Source: Platanthera guangdongensis (lineage: Eukaryota > Streptophyta > Magnoliopsida > Asparagales > Orchidaceae). From it: a stretch of 64,000 bases of DNA. Shown in pieces: positions 54,901 through 64,000 of the stretch; the first letter of the stretch is position 1; each line of letters starts with the position of its first letter. The notes under the pieces are model-generated. The model was given only the letters and a program-made list of their open reading frames with translations, searched no databases and was not told the DNA's origin. The DNA is taken from the NCBI GenBank assembly GCA_039583875.1, contig CM077150.1, forward strand, positions 2,684,332 to 2,748,331. Reading direction: 5' to 3'. The translations under genes were made by a program, and so were the position numbers.

Positions 54901-56022
54901 GAAAAGGTCTATAAGTTGCAAAAAGCTCTATATGGACTGAAACAGGCTCCAAGAGCCTGGAATGCAAACATTGATGCTTATCTGCATCTGAATGGATTTC
55001 AGAAGTGTCAAAGTGAACCTACCTTTTATACCAGAAGGAATCATGACTCTTTTCTCTTAATTGGTCTCTACGTCGATGATCTAATAATAACAGGTAACTC
55101 CCCTACACTGATACTGAAGTTCCAAGAAGAAATGGAAGCGAATTATGAAATGACCAACCTTGGTCTAATGAAATTATTCCTTGGCATACAAGTATCACAG
55201 ATGCCAACTGGAATATTCATTTCTCAGAGTAACTATGCTAGAGACATCTTAAAGAAATGTAATATGAGCAATTGTAATCCCTCAATCACTCCTATGGGAA
55301 CAGGGGAGAAACTCATAAAAGGAACAACTGCTGAACAAATAGACGGAGAAATGTATAGATCGATAGTAGGATCATTGATTTATTTGTGTAACACACGCCC
55401 TGATATAGAGAATGTTGTAAACATCACCTCCAGGTATGTAAGCTGCCCAAACAAAACTCATTTTGCAGCAGTTAAGCGCATTCTCCGTTATATCCAAGGG
55501 ACAATCAACCATGGCCTACTATACTGCCAAGATACAAAACTCCATCTACATGGTTACAGTGATGCTGACTGGGGTGGGGATCTAGATGATCGAAGGAGTA
55601 CCAGCGGTTATGTTTTCATGTTAGGGCATAATCCAGTTACCTGGAGCTCTCGTAAACAACAATCCGTGGCCCTCTCGACCGCAGAGGCGGAGTATATGGT
55701 GCTAAGTGCTGCAAGCTGTGAAGCCATCTGGCTTAGAGAAATCATGAAAGCAATTACAGGAAAAGCAGAAGGAAATCCAACTGAAATCAAATGTGATAAC
55801 ACATCTGCTATCGCTCTATCTAAGAATCCTCTTACCCAGCATAAATCAAAGCACATCGACCTGCGTTTTCATTTTATCAGAGAAAGAACAGACAAAGGAA
55901 GCATCAAAGTAATCTACTGCAAAGGAGAAGACCAAATCACAGATTTACTGACGAAGCCGCTGCCTAGGGCACGGTACCTGGAACTTCGAAACAAACTAGG
56001 GGTTAATGAAAGTTCAGCTTAA
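51946..56022 (+). CDS. Copia-G gag-pol polyprotein
   Basis: 1,358 residues from ATG 51946, the first Met followed by the conserved gag start (SIPIFNGEKYQHWWVQMRTV); the frame is open upstream into the LTR but without an earlier gag motif. Gag (UBN2) is followed by two zinc knuckles, CIICNKTAHNSRDC and CKRCKIPNHSDRDC (about residues 285-320). Protease WYIDSGCSSHM; pre-integrase block LWHHRLGHLHWDAM with CPSC; integrase Asp, Asp, Glu (HGDLWGPT, FRTDRGGEF, NGVVERRNRT); RT with YDVKSAFLNGTI and LYVDDLIITG; RNase H with SDADWGGDLDD, STAEAEYMVL and KCDNTSAIAL. Oddities: NTCSVVDKP and NKACLVAKGYS at the RT start, where Trp and Arg are usual. Confidence 0.95.
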   Translation: MASSSTPSYSHTSIPIFNGEKYQHWWVQMRTVFRSQGLWELVQEGPLLPEGGKEKEVEATNQKRAEVLMRDSRALMLIQQGVTEQIFPRIMSAETAKEAWEILQEEYKGSAKVIAMKLQTLWTNLDSVSMKSGEPVQEFLARVINLINQIRNLGDTVEDKQIVPKLLRSLPSTFNPVVTAIEESKDIYKLSLTELMASLKSHEDWLGRSSQNLDQALQIKMKVTKPVHENQRGEYYQKPAQQRDSKNKQSWNQSNKQIWNTGTKGRGKAPTQFQDKNTGTSPTYCIICNKTAHNSRDCYSKCKRCKIPNHSDRDCWHKDAARFADKGKTEEVEREALFYSCLKAESKSCSLWYIDSGCSSHMAYRNETFTTLDETHKAEVYLGDGKASKIEGRGSIKIITPSGQIKPIHDVQFVPKLAQNLLSVRQLLQKGYIVSFAKNLCFITDQKSGSLIVSAQMGKNRVFPLDLPISYHDAAFTCQQGCSSPHLLWHHRLGHLHWDAMHTMKNKQLVTGLPELYKQTTFCPSCAKGKAHGMPFPHQSERISKYPLELIHGDLWGPTITKSIGGKSYYFLLVDDFTKYMWIYILSQKSEAFQFFKNFKMEVENQFNHKIKNFRTDRGGEFTSSQFQTYCSENGIRRELTAPYSPQQNGVVERRNRTVAEMARTMLLHENLPKEFWGEAVSTAVHILNRASTRSLKDSTPYEKLIGRKPAIDHLRTFGCTAYVLLHKGREEKLNNKSSECIFIGYSEQSKAYRLYQPEGRKLLISRDVTFNEEGTWNWDSAEHTTLPQTRVVDSSQVYESIQPLQTEQPHQVEESVSDSSSESSSPHKTRSLEDIYQTTDLSLSCIAPATFEEANQSQEWRTAMTEEVNMINKNNTCSVVDKPSGHNIVGIKWIFKIKHNEDGTLARNKACLVAKGYSQKPRRDYEETYSPVVRMSTIRLLLAYAAHHHLPVYHYDVKSAFLNGTIEEEIYVDQPQGFIQEESKEKVYKLQKALYGLKQAPRAWNANIDAYLHLNGFQKCQSEPTFYTRRNHDSFLLIGLYVDDLIITGNSPTLILKFQEEMEANYEMTNLGLMKLFLGIQVSQMPTGIFISQSNYARDILKKCNMSNCNPSITPMGTGEKLIKGTTAEQIDGEMYRSIVGSLIYLCNTRPDIENVVNITSRYVSCPNKTHFAAVKRILRYIQGTINHGLLYCQDTKLHLHGYSDADWGGDLDDRRSTSGYVFMLGHNPVTWSSRKQQSVALSTAEAEYMVLSAASCEAIWLREIMKAITGKAEGNPTEIKCDNTSAIALSKNPLTQHKSKHIDLRFHFIRERTDKGSIKVIYCKGEDQITDLLTKPLPRARYLELRNKLGVNESSA

Positions 56023-56029
56023 GGAGGGG

Positions 56030-56292
56030 TGTAATTGGATAAGCTAAATCTTGTTAAGTTGTTCAATAAATATAACATATATGTATTGATGTGAGTTTGT
56101 CAGTCAAAGTCAAACTGCACAAATATCCTGTATTGCGTGGGTTTCAAGCCATGACTCATCACCATTGATGTAATGCCTATAAAAGACTTGTTTTGCTTGT
56201 AATAAAAGTAAGAAAAGGCATTATCAAAAAGGTTAGATACATTTTGTTCTTTCCTGCATATCCCTCTAAATTCCTGTGATCTCAAATCAACA
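56030..56292 (+). repeat. Copia-G 3' LTR
   Basis: 263 bp, directly after the purine tract and eight bases after the polyprotein stop. Confidence 0.95.
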
Positions 56293-57499
56293 TATGCAAA
56301 CTGCAGGCCTAGAAGAAACTTTGGATGAGAACTCTCTTGACTCTTGAATTTGTTTTTTGTTTTTTTGCAAAAATGAATTTGATAGCATACATTAAGGGAA
56401 CTTGCCAAAATTAAATATCTGAATTGATCACTAGACAACTTTTGGGATACATAGTATAAAGTTAGTAGCTCAATTCCCCTAGAGGTGATAAATCATGGAC
56501 AATATCTTTTATGTGGTCACCACTTCTTGTTCCATGATCGTTAACTTCATAGGTCATCGAGCAATCGACCGTATAAATCGGACTTTAATTAAGGTCCGGC
56601 TCATGCGATGGTAACCGCTTGACTGGTGAAAATAAGCCCCCCCCCCCTCCCCCGCCCCAAAATGAAGCCTAAATAATGATGGGTATTTACGAGAGAAGTG
56701 AGCATAGAGAATAATGAAGATCCTGAATGTGTTGTAAGTGGATTAGATGTGATGACATCTTATTCCATGAAATTTTTGAATGAGAGTCCCTATAATGAAT
56801 GCTTGGGTTGAATATGAGCTCCTAGGATAAATGTATTGAAAATCAAATTAAGGGCTCATTTGGTTTAACGTTTAGACACGTTCTGTTTCCTAAAAACGCA
56901 CCGCACACTCAATTTTTCATTTGTTTTTTCGCCACCGGATCAGAATGTCGGCGTTTGGGTCCTTGAGAAATTCAGGCTTTAGCAACCGGCTTCCACTACC
57001 TCCAGTCAGCCACGTTTTAATTTATTTTTGGAATCCAGCTCCAACCTTCGCCTCCGCCTACTCCTCCTCCATGAGCTTTGCCTCCTCTCTACTCCATGAG
57101 CTCCACCTGCTCCAGCTCCAACCTCCATGAGCTCCGCCGCTTATTTAGGGCAGCCGCCGCCGGCGGAGCCGTCGGCGGCCTAGCCAGAGCCAACCGTCCG
57201 GCTCGCCAGTCTCGGGCGAACCCGCAGAGGGTATCCCAGAGGCGCTCTGGTATGCCGTCGGCGGTGGAGTCACGCGGAAGCATGGCGAAGAAAGGGCGGC
57301 AAAATGGTGGCGCTGGGTGGAGGAGGGAATTTTTTTACAAAAACAATTGAAAATTTACAAAAAAAAACATTTTTATATTTTAAACAGTATTTTTAATAAC
57401 ACTATTATATATCTATACACTTTTAAAAAGAAGTAGTTTTGAAAACCATGTAACCTGTAAAACACATCTCAGCCATTCAATATAATCCAAAAATACATC
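56293..57499. other. Intergenic, no gene seen; possible MITE start
   Basis: Contains a C-rich run (56637-56660). AGGGCTCATTTGGTTTAACG near 56848 resembles the start of many plant MITEs, but I found no matching inverted end. A GC-rich Arg/Ala frame (57078-57350) shows no domain. Confidence 0.4.
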
Positions 57500-58380
57500 A
57501 CAACCGACCAACCGACAGGAATTTGAAATGTCATATACTTCCAAAAAACGGACTCCAAATTCCAGATTTCAAATGCTTTGCTTTTGCCTCGACTGCCACC
57601 CACTGTTTATACACTTTATAGTTTACAGCCGGATTTCCCCTTTCTCCATCCTCCTCTGCTGCGGACTGCTGGCGGAAAGCTTCAACGAAAGCTTCCCGAA
57701 CTTGCTCCTCCACGGCGACATACCGCTTCCACGGCAACCTTCCCGTTCTCCATCGTCTCTCTGCTGCGAGAGCCCATACCGTCGACTGCCACCCGCTACC
57801 CATCACGCCTCCTCCACGCCAGAGCCCGTCACCTCGATCGCCCTCTCTAAATCGATCGGCAACTCCCAAGGTCGCTATCCCTCTCTAATCTCCCTTCCTC
57901 CTCTGCTCGCCGGGTGGCTCTTGAAATTGATATCTCAGGTCGCCCTCCTCGAGCAATTCAGAAGCGGACGCCTTCGCTGATCTTCCTCCTTCCTTCACTG
58001 CTCGAAGTGGACCCGTTCTCTTCCTCTCTGATTTCAAGTACTCCGGCAGGTTTGTGCTTTGATCTTCGTCGGCGTGCAGACGGCGACCGGGAACCACTCC
58101 GACACAGGTAATCTAATTCATCCATGTTTTGCAGAGCTTTCTTGCACACTATTTCAATTAGGGGTTTAATGCGAACTTCCTCTTCCAAGCGTCTCGACTT
58201 CGAATTGTTGGTGGTGCAGAGATTTTCGCGAATCCCTCCGGCGCAGGTAATCTGCTTCATTCCCGGTTTGCAGAGCTTTCTTGCATTTTGTTCCACTTTG
58301 GGGTCTAATGCGAACTTTCACTTTCACTTTGGGTGCAGAAAGTTTGACATGCTAATTAATTGATTTGATTTTAAAATTTT
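57500..58380 (+). other. 5'-UTR-like sequence with a duplicated intron start
   Basis: Pyrimidine-rich, GC-rich text like a plant first exon (57580-58100) leads to CACAGGTAATCT near 58103. About 137 bp later a second, similar block starts GCGCAGGTAATCT (58241). Both continue with TTTGCAGAGCTTTCTTGCA and GGGGTNTAATGCGAACTT. Either a transcribed gene start with a duplicated donor region, or part of a repeat. No conserved coding domain was seen downstream. Confidence 0.4.
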
Positions 58381-59504
58381 TAGTTTTGATGGGCTTATTT
58401 CTCATAACTGTCATACTCTCCAGTCTACAAAAATTAATGTATTTTTTTTCCTTTTCCCATTACTATCATGCTCTCAAGTTAATGAGCTCTCAAGTTAAAT
58501 GAGCTCTCATGTTTTGCAGTATATGGTTCATGCTCTCAAGTTAATGATGTTTACAACTTCTGACGCCTTCTAACTAAAGTTAATAATCAATTGAAATGAA
58601 ACTTTTCTGAGAGAAAAAGCTAAATCACAAAAAGAGATTGATGCTCTCAAGTCCGCCTCGCTACAAACGAATGTGTGCGCAACTCACTCGAAAGAGAGCA
58701 CAGCCGCCGCGAATGCGGGTGTATATTCATTAACTGTTACAGTTTTGTTTAAATGAGATGTATACTCATTAGTTGTTATAATTTTTTGTGATCTCATTAA
58801 CTGTTACAGTTTAGTTATAGTTTTTTGATCTTCAGTTTTGTTTATAGATTTTCTTTCCGATTAGGACTTGATCATCTTAAGTTTTTCAACCTCAATGTCA
58901 CTTCGTAGATTAACTGTCATCTTACAAGATTCTCTCACATCATGTAATTTTAACCTGGAGTGATCGACAGTCTTGGTCATTCTCACGTTTGCATCTTTGC
59001 AGGTTACTCCATGCTTATTTGCCCACTTGAATTCAAGAAATTATATGTACTTTTATAAAGTTATGATGTCTTCTCAATTCAAAAGCATATAACCTTCCTA
59101 CATTGATTTTTTTTGCTAATTATCTCCAATCAACGTCAGCGATAAATCACTTTTATCTCGCTATACCTCTGCATAGATTATGAAAGCTGATTGCAACTTT
59201 GTTTACTTAGCTATACCTCCACATGGATGATAACAAATAATGCATGAGAAAATTTATTTTGAATTCGTTATCAAGTGTGAAATCATAAAATGTGATGCAT
59301 GCGTGCCGCGATCGTCGGGGCGGAACGACCCGTCGTGGGCTCGCAAATAATGCAACGTCCCGTCATGGGCTCGCAAATCCAGCCGGGTGCGGGCGAAGCC
59401 CGCCGTCTACGGCCGGGTACTGTGGCACGTAGCCATAGAGAGTATTTAAACGCTATAAAATAGCCTACTCATGAGAAATGTTGTCACTGATTTTTTTTAG
59501 TCTT
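58381..59504. other. Unassigned AT-rich sequence with a GC-rich block
   Basis: Mostly AT-rich. A GC block at 59298-59430 contains a repeated phrase (CCCGTC-TGGGCTCGCAAAT, twice, near 59329 and 59359) and GGGCGAAGCCCGCC, a self-complementary word. Confidence 0.5.
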
Positions 59505-59509
59505 TTAAG

Positions 59510-59659
59510 ATGTCAACTGCTGAACAACGAGAAGCACGTAACATGCGGAGACGTGAACTTCGTCATCTGCGGGAGGATGCCCTTCGAGCCCGGCTAAACA
59601 TGATTGAAAGGAGTTTGAATATACCACCTCACATTGTACCTCGACAAATACTGTCTTGA
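59510..59659 (+). CDS. Short basic ORF next to the assembly gap
   Basis: 49 residues, MSTAEQREARNMRRRELRHL onwards, very rich in Arg and Glu, likely helical, ending at TGA 59657-59659 just before the gap. I do not recognise it with confidence; the Arg-rich start faintly resembles the N-terminus of plant Helitron or other transposon proteins. The gap prevents seeing whether it is part of something larger. Confidence 0.3.
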   Translation: MSTAEQREARNMRRRELRHLREDALRARLNMIERSLNIPPHIVPRQILS

Positions 59660-59666
59660 ATACACA

Positions 59667-60166
59667 NNNNNNNNNNNNNNNNNNNNNNNNNNNNNNNNNN
59701 NNNNNNNNNNNNNNNNNNNNNNNNNNNNNNNNNNNNNNNNNNNNNNNNNNNNNNNNNNNNNNNNNNNNNNNNNNNNNNNNNNNNNNNNNNNNNNNNNNNN
59801 NNNNNNNNNNNNNNNNNNNNNNNNNNNNNNNNNNNNNNNNNNNNNNNNNNNNNNNNNNNNNNNNNNNNNNNNNNNNNNNNNNNNNNNNNNNNNNNNNNNN
59901 NNNNNNNNNNNNNNNNNNNNNNNNNNNNNNNNNNNNNNNNNNNNNNNNNNNNNNNNNNNNNNNNNNNNNNNNNNNNNNNNNNNNNNNNNNNNNNNNNNNN
60001 NNNNNNNNNNNNNNNNNNNNNNNNNNNNNNNNNNNNNNNNNNNNNNNNNNNNNNNNNNNNNNNNNNNNNNNNNNNNNNNNNNNNNNNNNNNNNNNNNNNN
60101 NNNNNNNNNNNNNNNNNNNNNNNNNNNNNNNNNNNNNNNNNNNNNNNNNNNNNNNNNNNNNNNNNN
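59667..60166. other. Assembly gap, 500 N
   Basis: Exactly 500 unknown bases, which suggests a placeholder length. All reading frames drawn across it are meaningless. Confidence 0.98.
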
Positions 60167-60742
60167 AAAAGATGGTAAAGAGCATACATTAAATGGAATA
60201 CCTGCCTCGCATACCCATCGTGCAATGTATACACACGCATCTTCTCTGGCTTGCTTCTTCCACTTATCTCCAATCGTGCTTTGCCCTCCTTTGACCTTAC
60301 GTGCCAAGTCCTCTGATGATTGTTCAAAAATTTTATCCATTGGACCTTTTGTACTCATTTAAGAGAACAAATTTTGATGTGAGCTGCTTTCGCCTACATC
60401 CATCTCAAATCCAACAGTTATGTCTTCTCTATCAGCTTCTAATCTTGCCATTTTTGCTTGTTTGCTGGCTAATGATGAGCTCAAAGAAGATATGGCTTGA
60501 ACTTTCACGTCCTCCGACACTTTGGAACACGGTCTAACATTGCCTCTATGGCCAGCTAGATGATTCTTCAATCTGCTAATGCCTCCACTAACAATTTGGG
60601 CACAATAGCGACATCTGATCCGATTTGTATCTTTTTCTTCTACTTTCTCTCCATGTGCCCAAAATGGATCTCTACCGCCCATAGAAGAACCTATTTTACT
60701 TGATCTTTGAGAAGACATTCTACAAATAAGAGAAAACATCAA
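60167..60742 (-). pseudogene. hAT transposase N-terminus with BED zinc finger
   Basis: Minus-strand frame from 60742 (or the later Met MSSQRSSKIG) encodes a BED finger: DPFWAHGEKVEEKDTNRI then CRYCAQIVSGGISRLKNHLA and GHRG, with the expected Cys-Cys and His-His. A single in-frame TAA at 60359-60361 interrupts it. The same frame continues with MSTKGPMDKIFEQ and ACVYIARWVCEAGIPFNV, the usual next block of plant hAT transposases, then runs into the gap. The catalytic core and dimerisation domain are not visible. Confidence 0.8.
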
Positions 60743-61351
60743 ATCCTTCCAATCTAAATAATAGAATTAATTAACAAAACTAATTAAAAACTACATTAAC
60801 TAATACTCTATCAGAACTAATTAACTTTAACAGAACTAATTAACAAATGTTACTAATAGAACTAATTTACAAAACTAATTAAGAACTAAATTAACAAAAC
60901 TAATTAAAAACTACATTAACTAACACTCTAACAGAACTAATTAACTAATGTTACTAAGTACTAACAGAACTAATTTACAGACATTTAACAAAAATAATTG
61001 AAGAACTAATTTACAAATTACAAAACTAATTGAAGAAGAAGAAGAAGAGCGCCTGGGCGAGTAGGCGGACTGCGGTCCTTGAGGCGGCGGTTCAGCAGCG
61101 CAAGAAGAAGAAGAAGAAGATCGGGAAAAAGGGCGAAGGAGAGCAGCGGCGGCTAGGTTAGCGAAAAGGTGGAGAAGAAGAAGAAGAAGAAGTACCGGGG
61201 AAAGGAGAGCAGCGGGCCAGCTAGGTTAGCGCAGAAACGAATTCGGCGGAAATGCGAAATCCGCATGTCCCGCCCTGGCCCCTGGGTGAAATCCGCGAAA
61301 AATCAGGGGGGGCACGTGCCCCCCCCTGAACCTATACTAGCTACGCCCCTG
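60167..61351 (-). mobile_element. hAT element, 5' end present, other end in or beyond the gap
   Basis: On the minus strand the element begins at 61351 with CAGGGGCGTAGCTAG, a classical plant hAT inverted end, 610 bp upstream of the transposase start. Its leader contains AACTAATTAA-type repeats (60757-61030) and GAAGAAG runs (61027-61195). The outside 8-mer is ATGGCAGG (61352-61359). I found no matching left end between 56300 and 59660. Confidence 0.75.
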
Positions 61352-61361
61352 ATGGCAGGGG

Positions 61362-61418
61362 GCGATTTTCGCAAATGTCGGCCATTTTCGCAAATGTCGG
61401 CCATTTTTGCAAATGTCG
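61362..61418 (+). repeat. 19-bp tandem repeat, three copies
   Basis: Unit CCATTTTCGCAAATGTCGG with slight variation, starting ten bases outside the hAT end. Confidence 0.85.
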
Positions 61419-61447
61419 GTGTCGACCGAAATAGCGGGGTTGACCCG

Positions 61448-61539
61448 AAATGTCGGCCGACATTTTGAAAAACGCCATAACTTTTAAGTTTTCAATATGC
61501 AAGTCGTTTTCTGTTCAAACAGGACATGTCGGCCGACAT
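61448..61539. repeat. Two copies of a perfect palindrome
   Basis: AAATGTCGGCCGACATTT (18 bp, 61448-61465) and its 14-bp core ATGTCGGCCGACAT again at 61526-61539. The half-site ATGTCGG is the same as in the adjacent 19-bp repeats. Confidence 0.9.
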
Positions 61540-61559
61540 TTAAAACACTGGTTCTAGTG

Positions 61560-62752
61560 CGCGAGGGGAGTGGATGTGAATGGAGGCTAGTGCATCACAG
61601 CTAACAAAGAATATGTAACTATCCCCAGCAAACTTCATTCATAGACAAATAGAAGTAAGTTCAGGTTCATTACAAGCTTAAGAATACACATCACCATGAG
61701 AAGAGGTAGAATAAACCGATAGGGGGAAAGCCTAGCCGTGGTTCTTGGCCGGAATGGTGGGTTGTCAGTCCACTTCTCGGCTCAGACCGTTGGTTGCATC
61801 TTGAGGTAAATGGGTTGTCAATCCACTTGTCTTCCTCCGTCTTCTTCTCTTTCCTTCAATCATTTCTCACTTTTTGCCCAAATGAGTAGTACCGAAAGAT
61901 CTCTGTTGCACACTGCTGGTGGCCGGAAACTCTCCGAAGGGTTGAAGATGGCTTCGGATCTCCAGAGAAAGCTTCTCGGAGGGTGGAGATGAGTGGAGGA
62001 CCTGCGGGGGTGAAAAACGGCGCTTCACGCGCAGCAGCGGGGCGGAAAAATGAAAAGCATTGCCCTAATTCGCAGAGCACGGGTTTAAATACTGCAGCAG
62101 AAAATCAGAGTGCACGATCAGTGGCGCACGACCAGAGGTCGTGCGCATTGGATCCCATGATTGTGCGATTAGCAATGACAGAACTCCAGAAAAATGGAAT
62201 AAACGCGCATGAGCAGAGGTGCGCACTATGTCTAATGATCGTGCGATTGCTCCCGACAAAACTTGGAAAAATGGAGAATAGTGTGCACGATCAGTGACTC
62301 ACAACCAGTGGTCGTGCGCTATAGATCCAATGATTGTGCGCAGTATTCCTGTACCGTTTGGGGTTCGATGAACAGACCGCGCACGACCAGCGGTCGTGCG
62401 CTAAGGAGTCCACTGACCGTGCGCGTGTAAAAACGCACGATCAGTGGCCCTTAGGCGTAAAACATTCCCAAACAATCCCGGAATACACACACGACCTTTG
62501 TACCAGCAACAAAAACAGAAGAGCCACCGAAATGGGCATTCCACATTCTCCAGACACAGAAAAACACCAAGTAGGGCGAAAGTATAATAACTACGGAATC
62601 ACACTGAAAACGGGCCAAAAGTGCACTTAACATGGAATGAACATAATAACAAATATGAATAATTATGACTCTAAAGTGTAGTGCATCAACGAGAAAACTA
62701 GCCCAAATGAGTCCAAAAATATGTATATAACTTGGACTCATCACACCCTCAG
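61560..62752 (-). repeat. Putative LTR of a Tat/Athila-like gypsy (left limit uncertain)
   Basis: On the minus strand the sequence begins TGATGAGTCCAAGTTATAT at about 62752, directly after the conserved 3' motif described in the next entries (GCTCGGGACGAGCAAATG). That arrangement is typical of LTR starts in plant Tat/Athila-type gypsy elements. It includes the hairpin repeat array. No second LTR is in the window, so its length is a guess. Confidence 0.45.
62115..62430. repeat. About 85-bp tandem repeat with a hairpin in each unit
   Basis: Four units with hairpins near 62124, 62208, 62297 and 62379. Two are perfect: GCGCACGACC / three-base loop / GGTCGTGCGC at 62124-62146 (loop AGA) and 62379-62401 (loop AGC). 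The other two have decayed left arms. Each is followed by a GATYGTGCG word about 18 bases downstream. Confidence 0.85.
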
Positions 62753-64000
62753 ACTTAAACATTTGCTCGTCCCGAGCAAATCATCACTCCGTGGACTAGA
62801 AAATAGTTAGCTGGCTTAGTAATTTCCAAATACAGTATTGAGAGAAATCAAATATATCATGAGCATAAAAAATAAAATAGATAAACTTTTTAATTATACT
62901 ACAAAATTTTTACTTTTCGACAGACGTAAATAATTTTGTATCTACTCAAAATTGGAATTCTGGAAAATCGTTCGGTCATATGTAGGAAGAAAGTAGGCAG
63001 ACCACTCAGGTGAACATTGCCAAATACCGGGGCTTAGGATCACCTCCAAAGAAATCCATCAATGTCGGGGACCATACGCTTGCCCGTTCACACTCTCTCC
63101 ACGGTACTAGCTCGTCTCAAGCGTGAATCCGTAGGACTTTAGGATAATCATGGGGCTTAGGCTAAGGTTTGATAGTCAAATATAAAATGGAGACTACACG
63201 CAACCCAAGCGAGCAAACAACAAGCTAAACCAATACAGTACCTCAGAATTGCACGTGTGACACACCCCCAGACTTAGCTTGAAAACCGGGTGTGTACACG
63301 GCCTAACCCGACCAATATCATGATAAATAAGATGAAGATTCCATTTCTCATTGTAATTCTTTTTAGATTTTCTCTTTCAATTCTCTCCTTTTTCTTTTTT
63401 TTCTTTTGCAATCCCCAAATTTTTTAGCAAGTAAACTTTCTTATATTCATCTACCACATCATTAGAATTCCACACATCACACCTCGTCAAAATATTAAAT
63501 TCACTGTAGCTCATGGATTTGGTTGCGATAGGAGGATTGGCTTTAGACTTTGATGAATGAAGGTGGAGCTGAATCAAAGGAGGGGTATGCACAAACTTGG
63601 CTTGCAACGGTTAACAACTAGGACAAGGTAAACAAGACTCAAACTAGCCAAATTGATGGCCTACATCACGCTCACGCTTGATTAACCATGCACCAATGCT
63701 TTGAGAGTAGCTTGAGGCAAGTTCTTAGTCACCGAAAAAGATGATCCTTCCTCCCGACTCGAGCAAAACGAGTTTAATGACGGCTACACATGTCCCTACA
63801 CTACCGTTCGATTTCACCAGATTCAAAATTTTTGAGTAGTACAAACAATATTTACATTTGCAGAAAAAGTATAAATCTACGAGCATAAAGAAAAATTAAA
63901 TCTATACTGTTTCTACACGGACCATGAGTACTCGATTAGGAGCACTGCACGAATTTCGCACTACTCTATCCTAAAATCCTAAGCTAGCACCACTATTTTT
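62753..64000 (-). mobile_element. 3' internal region of a Tat/Athila-like gypsy, minus strand
   Basis: The complement of 62755-62795 contains TTTGCTCGGGACGAGCAAAT and AGTCTGAGGGTGTGATGA, a variant of the phrase found before the 3' LTR of many plant Tat/Athila-type gypsy elements. A similar CACACCCCCAGACTTAG phrase recurs at 63261-63277. The rest of the window is non-coding with no recognised domain, as expected of the long 3' untranslated region of such elements. The interior continues to the right. Confidence 0.5.

Larger units (their letters stand above)
51612..56292 (+). mobile_element. Copia-G: apparently intact Ty1/copia element
   Basis: 4,681 bp. LTRs of 267 and 263 bp differ at six positions and one 4-bp indel. 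The flanking 5-mers are TATGT (51607-51611) and TATGC (56293-56297). Primer site TGGTATCAGAGC at 51880-51891 and purine tract AGGAGGGG at 56022-56029. One uninterrupted polyprotein frame with all expected catalytic residues makes it the best candidate for an active element here. It is of a different family from Copia-A/B/C. Confidence 0.95.

Noticed and set aside
59505..60362. Frames of 178-254 residues on both strands across the N run
   Set aside because: Mostly unknown bases; only the ends carry sequence. The real signal is the hAT N-terminus on the minus strand.
62115..62430. CRISPR-like array with palindromic repeats
   Set aside because: Repeats are imperfect, the intervals resemble each other instead of being unique spacers, no cas genes, and the context is plant.

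Overview
The window looks like nuclear DNA of a flowering plant. It is dominated by Ty1/copia and Ty3/gypsy LTR retrotransposons with the plant-type initiator-Met primer site (TGGTATCAGAGC), plus hAT DNA transposons and an RTE-type LINE end. One spliced eukaryotic gene is present. It encodes a ubiquitin-specific protease of the plant UBP23 / animal USP36-USP42 type. There are no bacterial genes, operons, CRISPR arrays or rRNA genes, and I found no convincing tRNA gene. The species cannot be named from the sequence alone.

The key to the layout is that the protease gene runs on the minus strand from its ATG at 49560 to at least 21657, so most of the left three quarters of the window is intron. 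Exons 1-4 lie at 49560-48402 and exons 5-7 at 23036-21657. Every junction has GT/AG borders and a matching phase. The Cys box is in exon 1 and the His box is split over exons 5 and 6. Intron 4 is about 25.4 kb and holds a tandemly duplicated stretch with an RTE LINE end, a young copia (Copia-B, 24529-29743), a gypsy relic with a large internal deletion (33643-about 36775), a small non-coding LTR element (36912-38649), a gag-less copia (Copia-C, 39587-44026) and a minus-strand gypsy gag/protease relic (about 47500-48320). Exon 7 ends in a strong donor. The intron after it leaves the window on the left and contains a nest of insertions, so the last exon or exons must lie outside.

That nest (1-21480) can be unpicked from target-site duplications. 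An old minus-strand copia (Copia-E, LTR at about 21340-21473) is cut by a plus-strand copia (Copia-D, 12904-17771) and by a hAT element (452-12410). The hAT is cut by Copia-A (883-11670), and Copia-A is cut by a chromovirus-like gypsy (4998-10338). Counting the host intron, this is five levels deep.

Right of the gene (49561-64000) lie its 5' UTR/promoter side with a CT repeat, a CGG-rich minisatellite followed by a chain of back-to-back hairpins (50270-51100), an apparently intact copia with a single 1,358-residue polyprotein (Copia-G, 51612-56292), a 5'-UTR-like stretch with a duplicated intron start (57500-58340), a hAT transposase fragment next to a 500-base assembly gap (59667-60166), short palindromes, and the 3' side of a minus-strand Tat/Athila-like gypsy carrying an about 85-bp hairpin repeat. 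Copia-A, -B and -C are one family: similar proteins and, just upstream of the start codon, minisatellites that differ in sequence from element to element. Copia-C has lost gag and two catalytic residues, yet its LTRs differ at only 4 of 182 positions, which suggests movement with proteins supplied by an intact relative.
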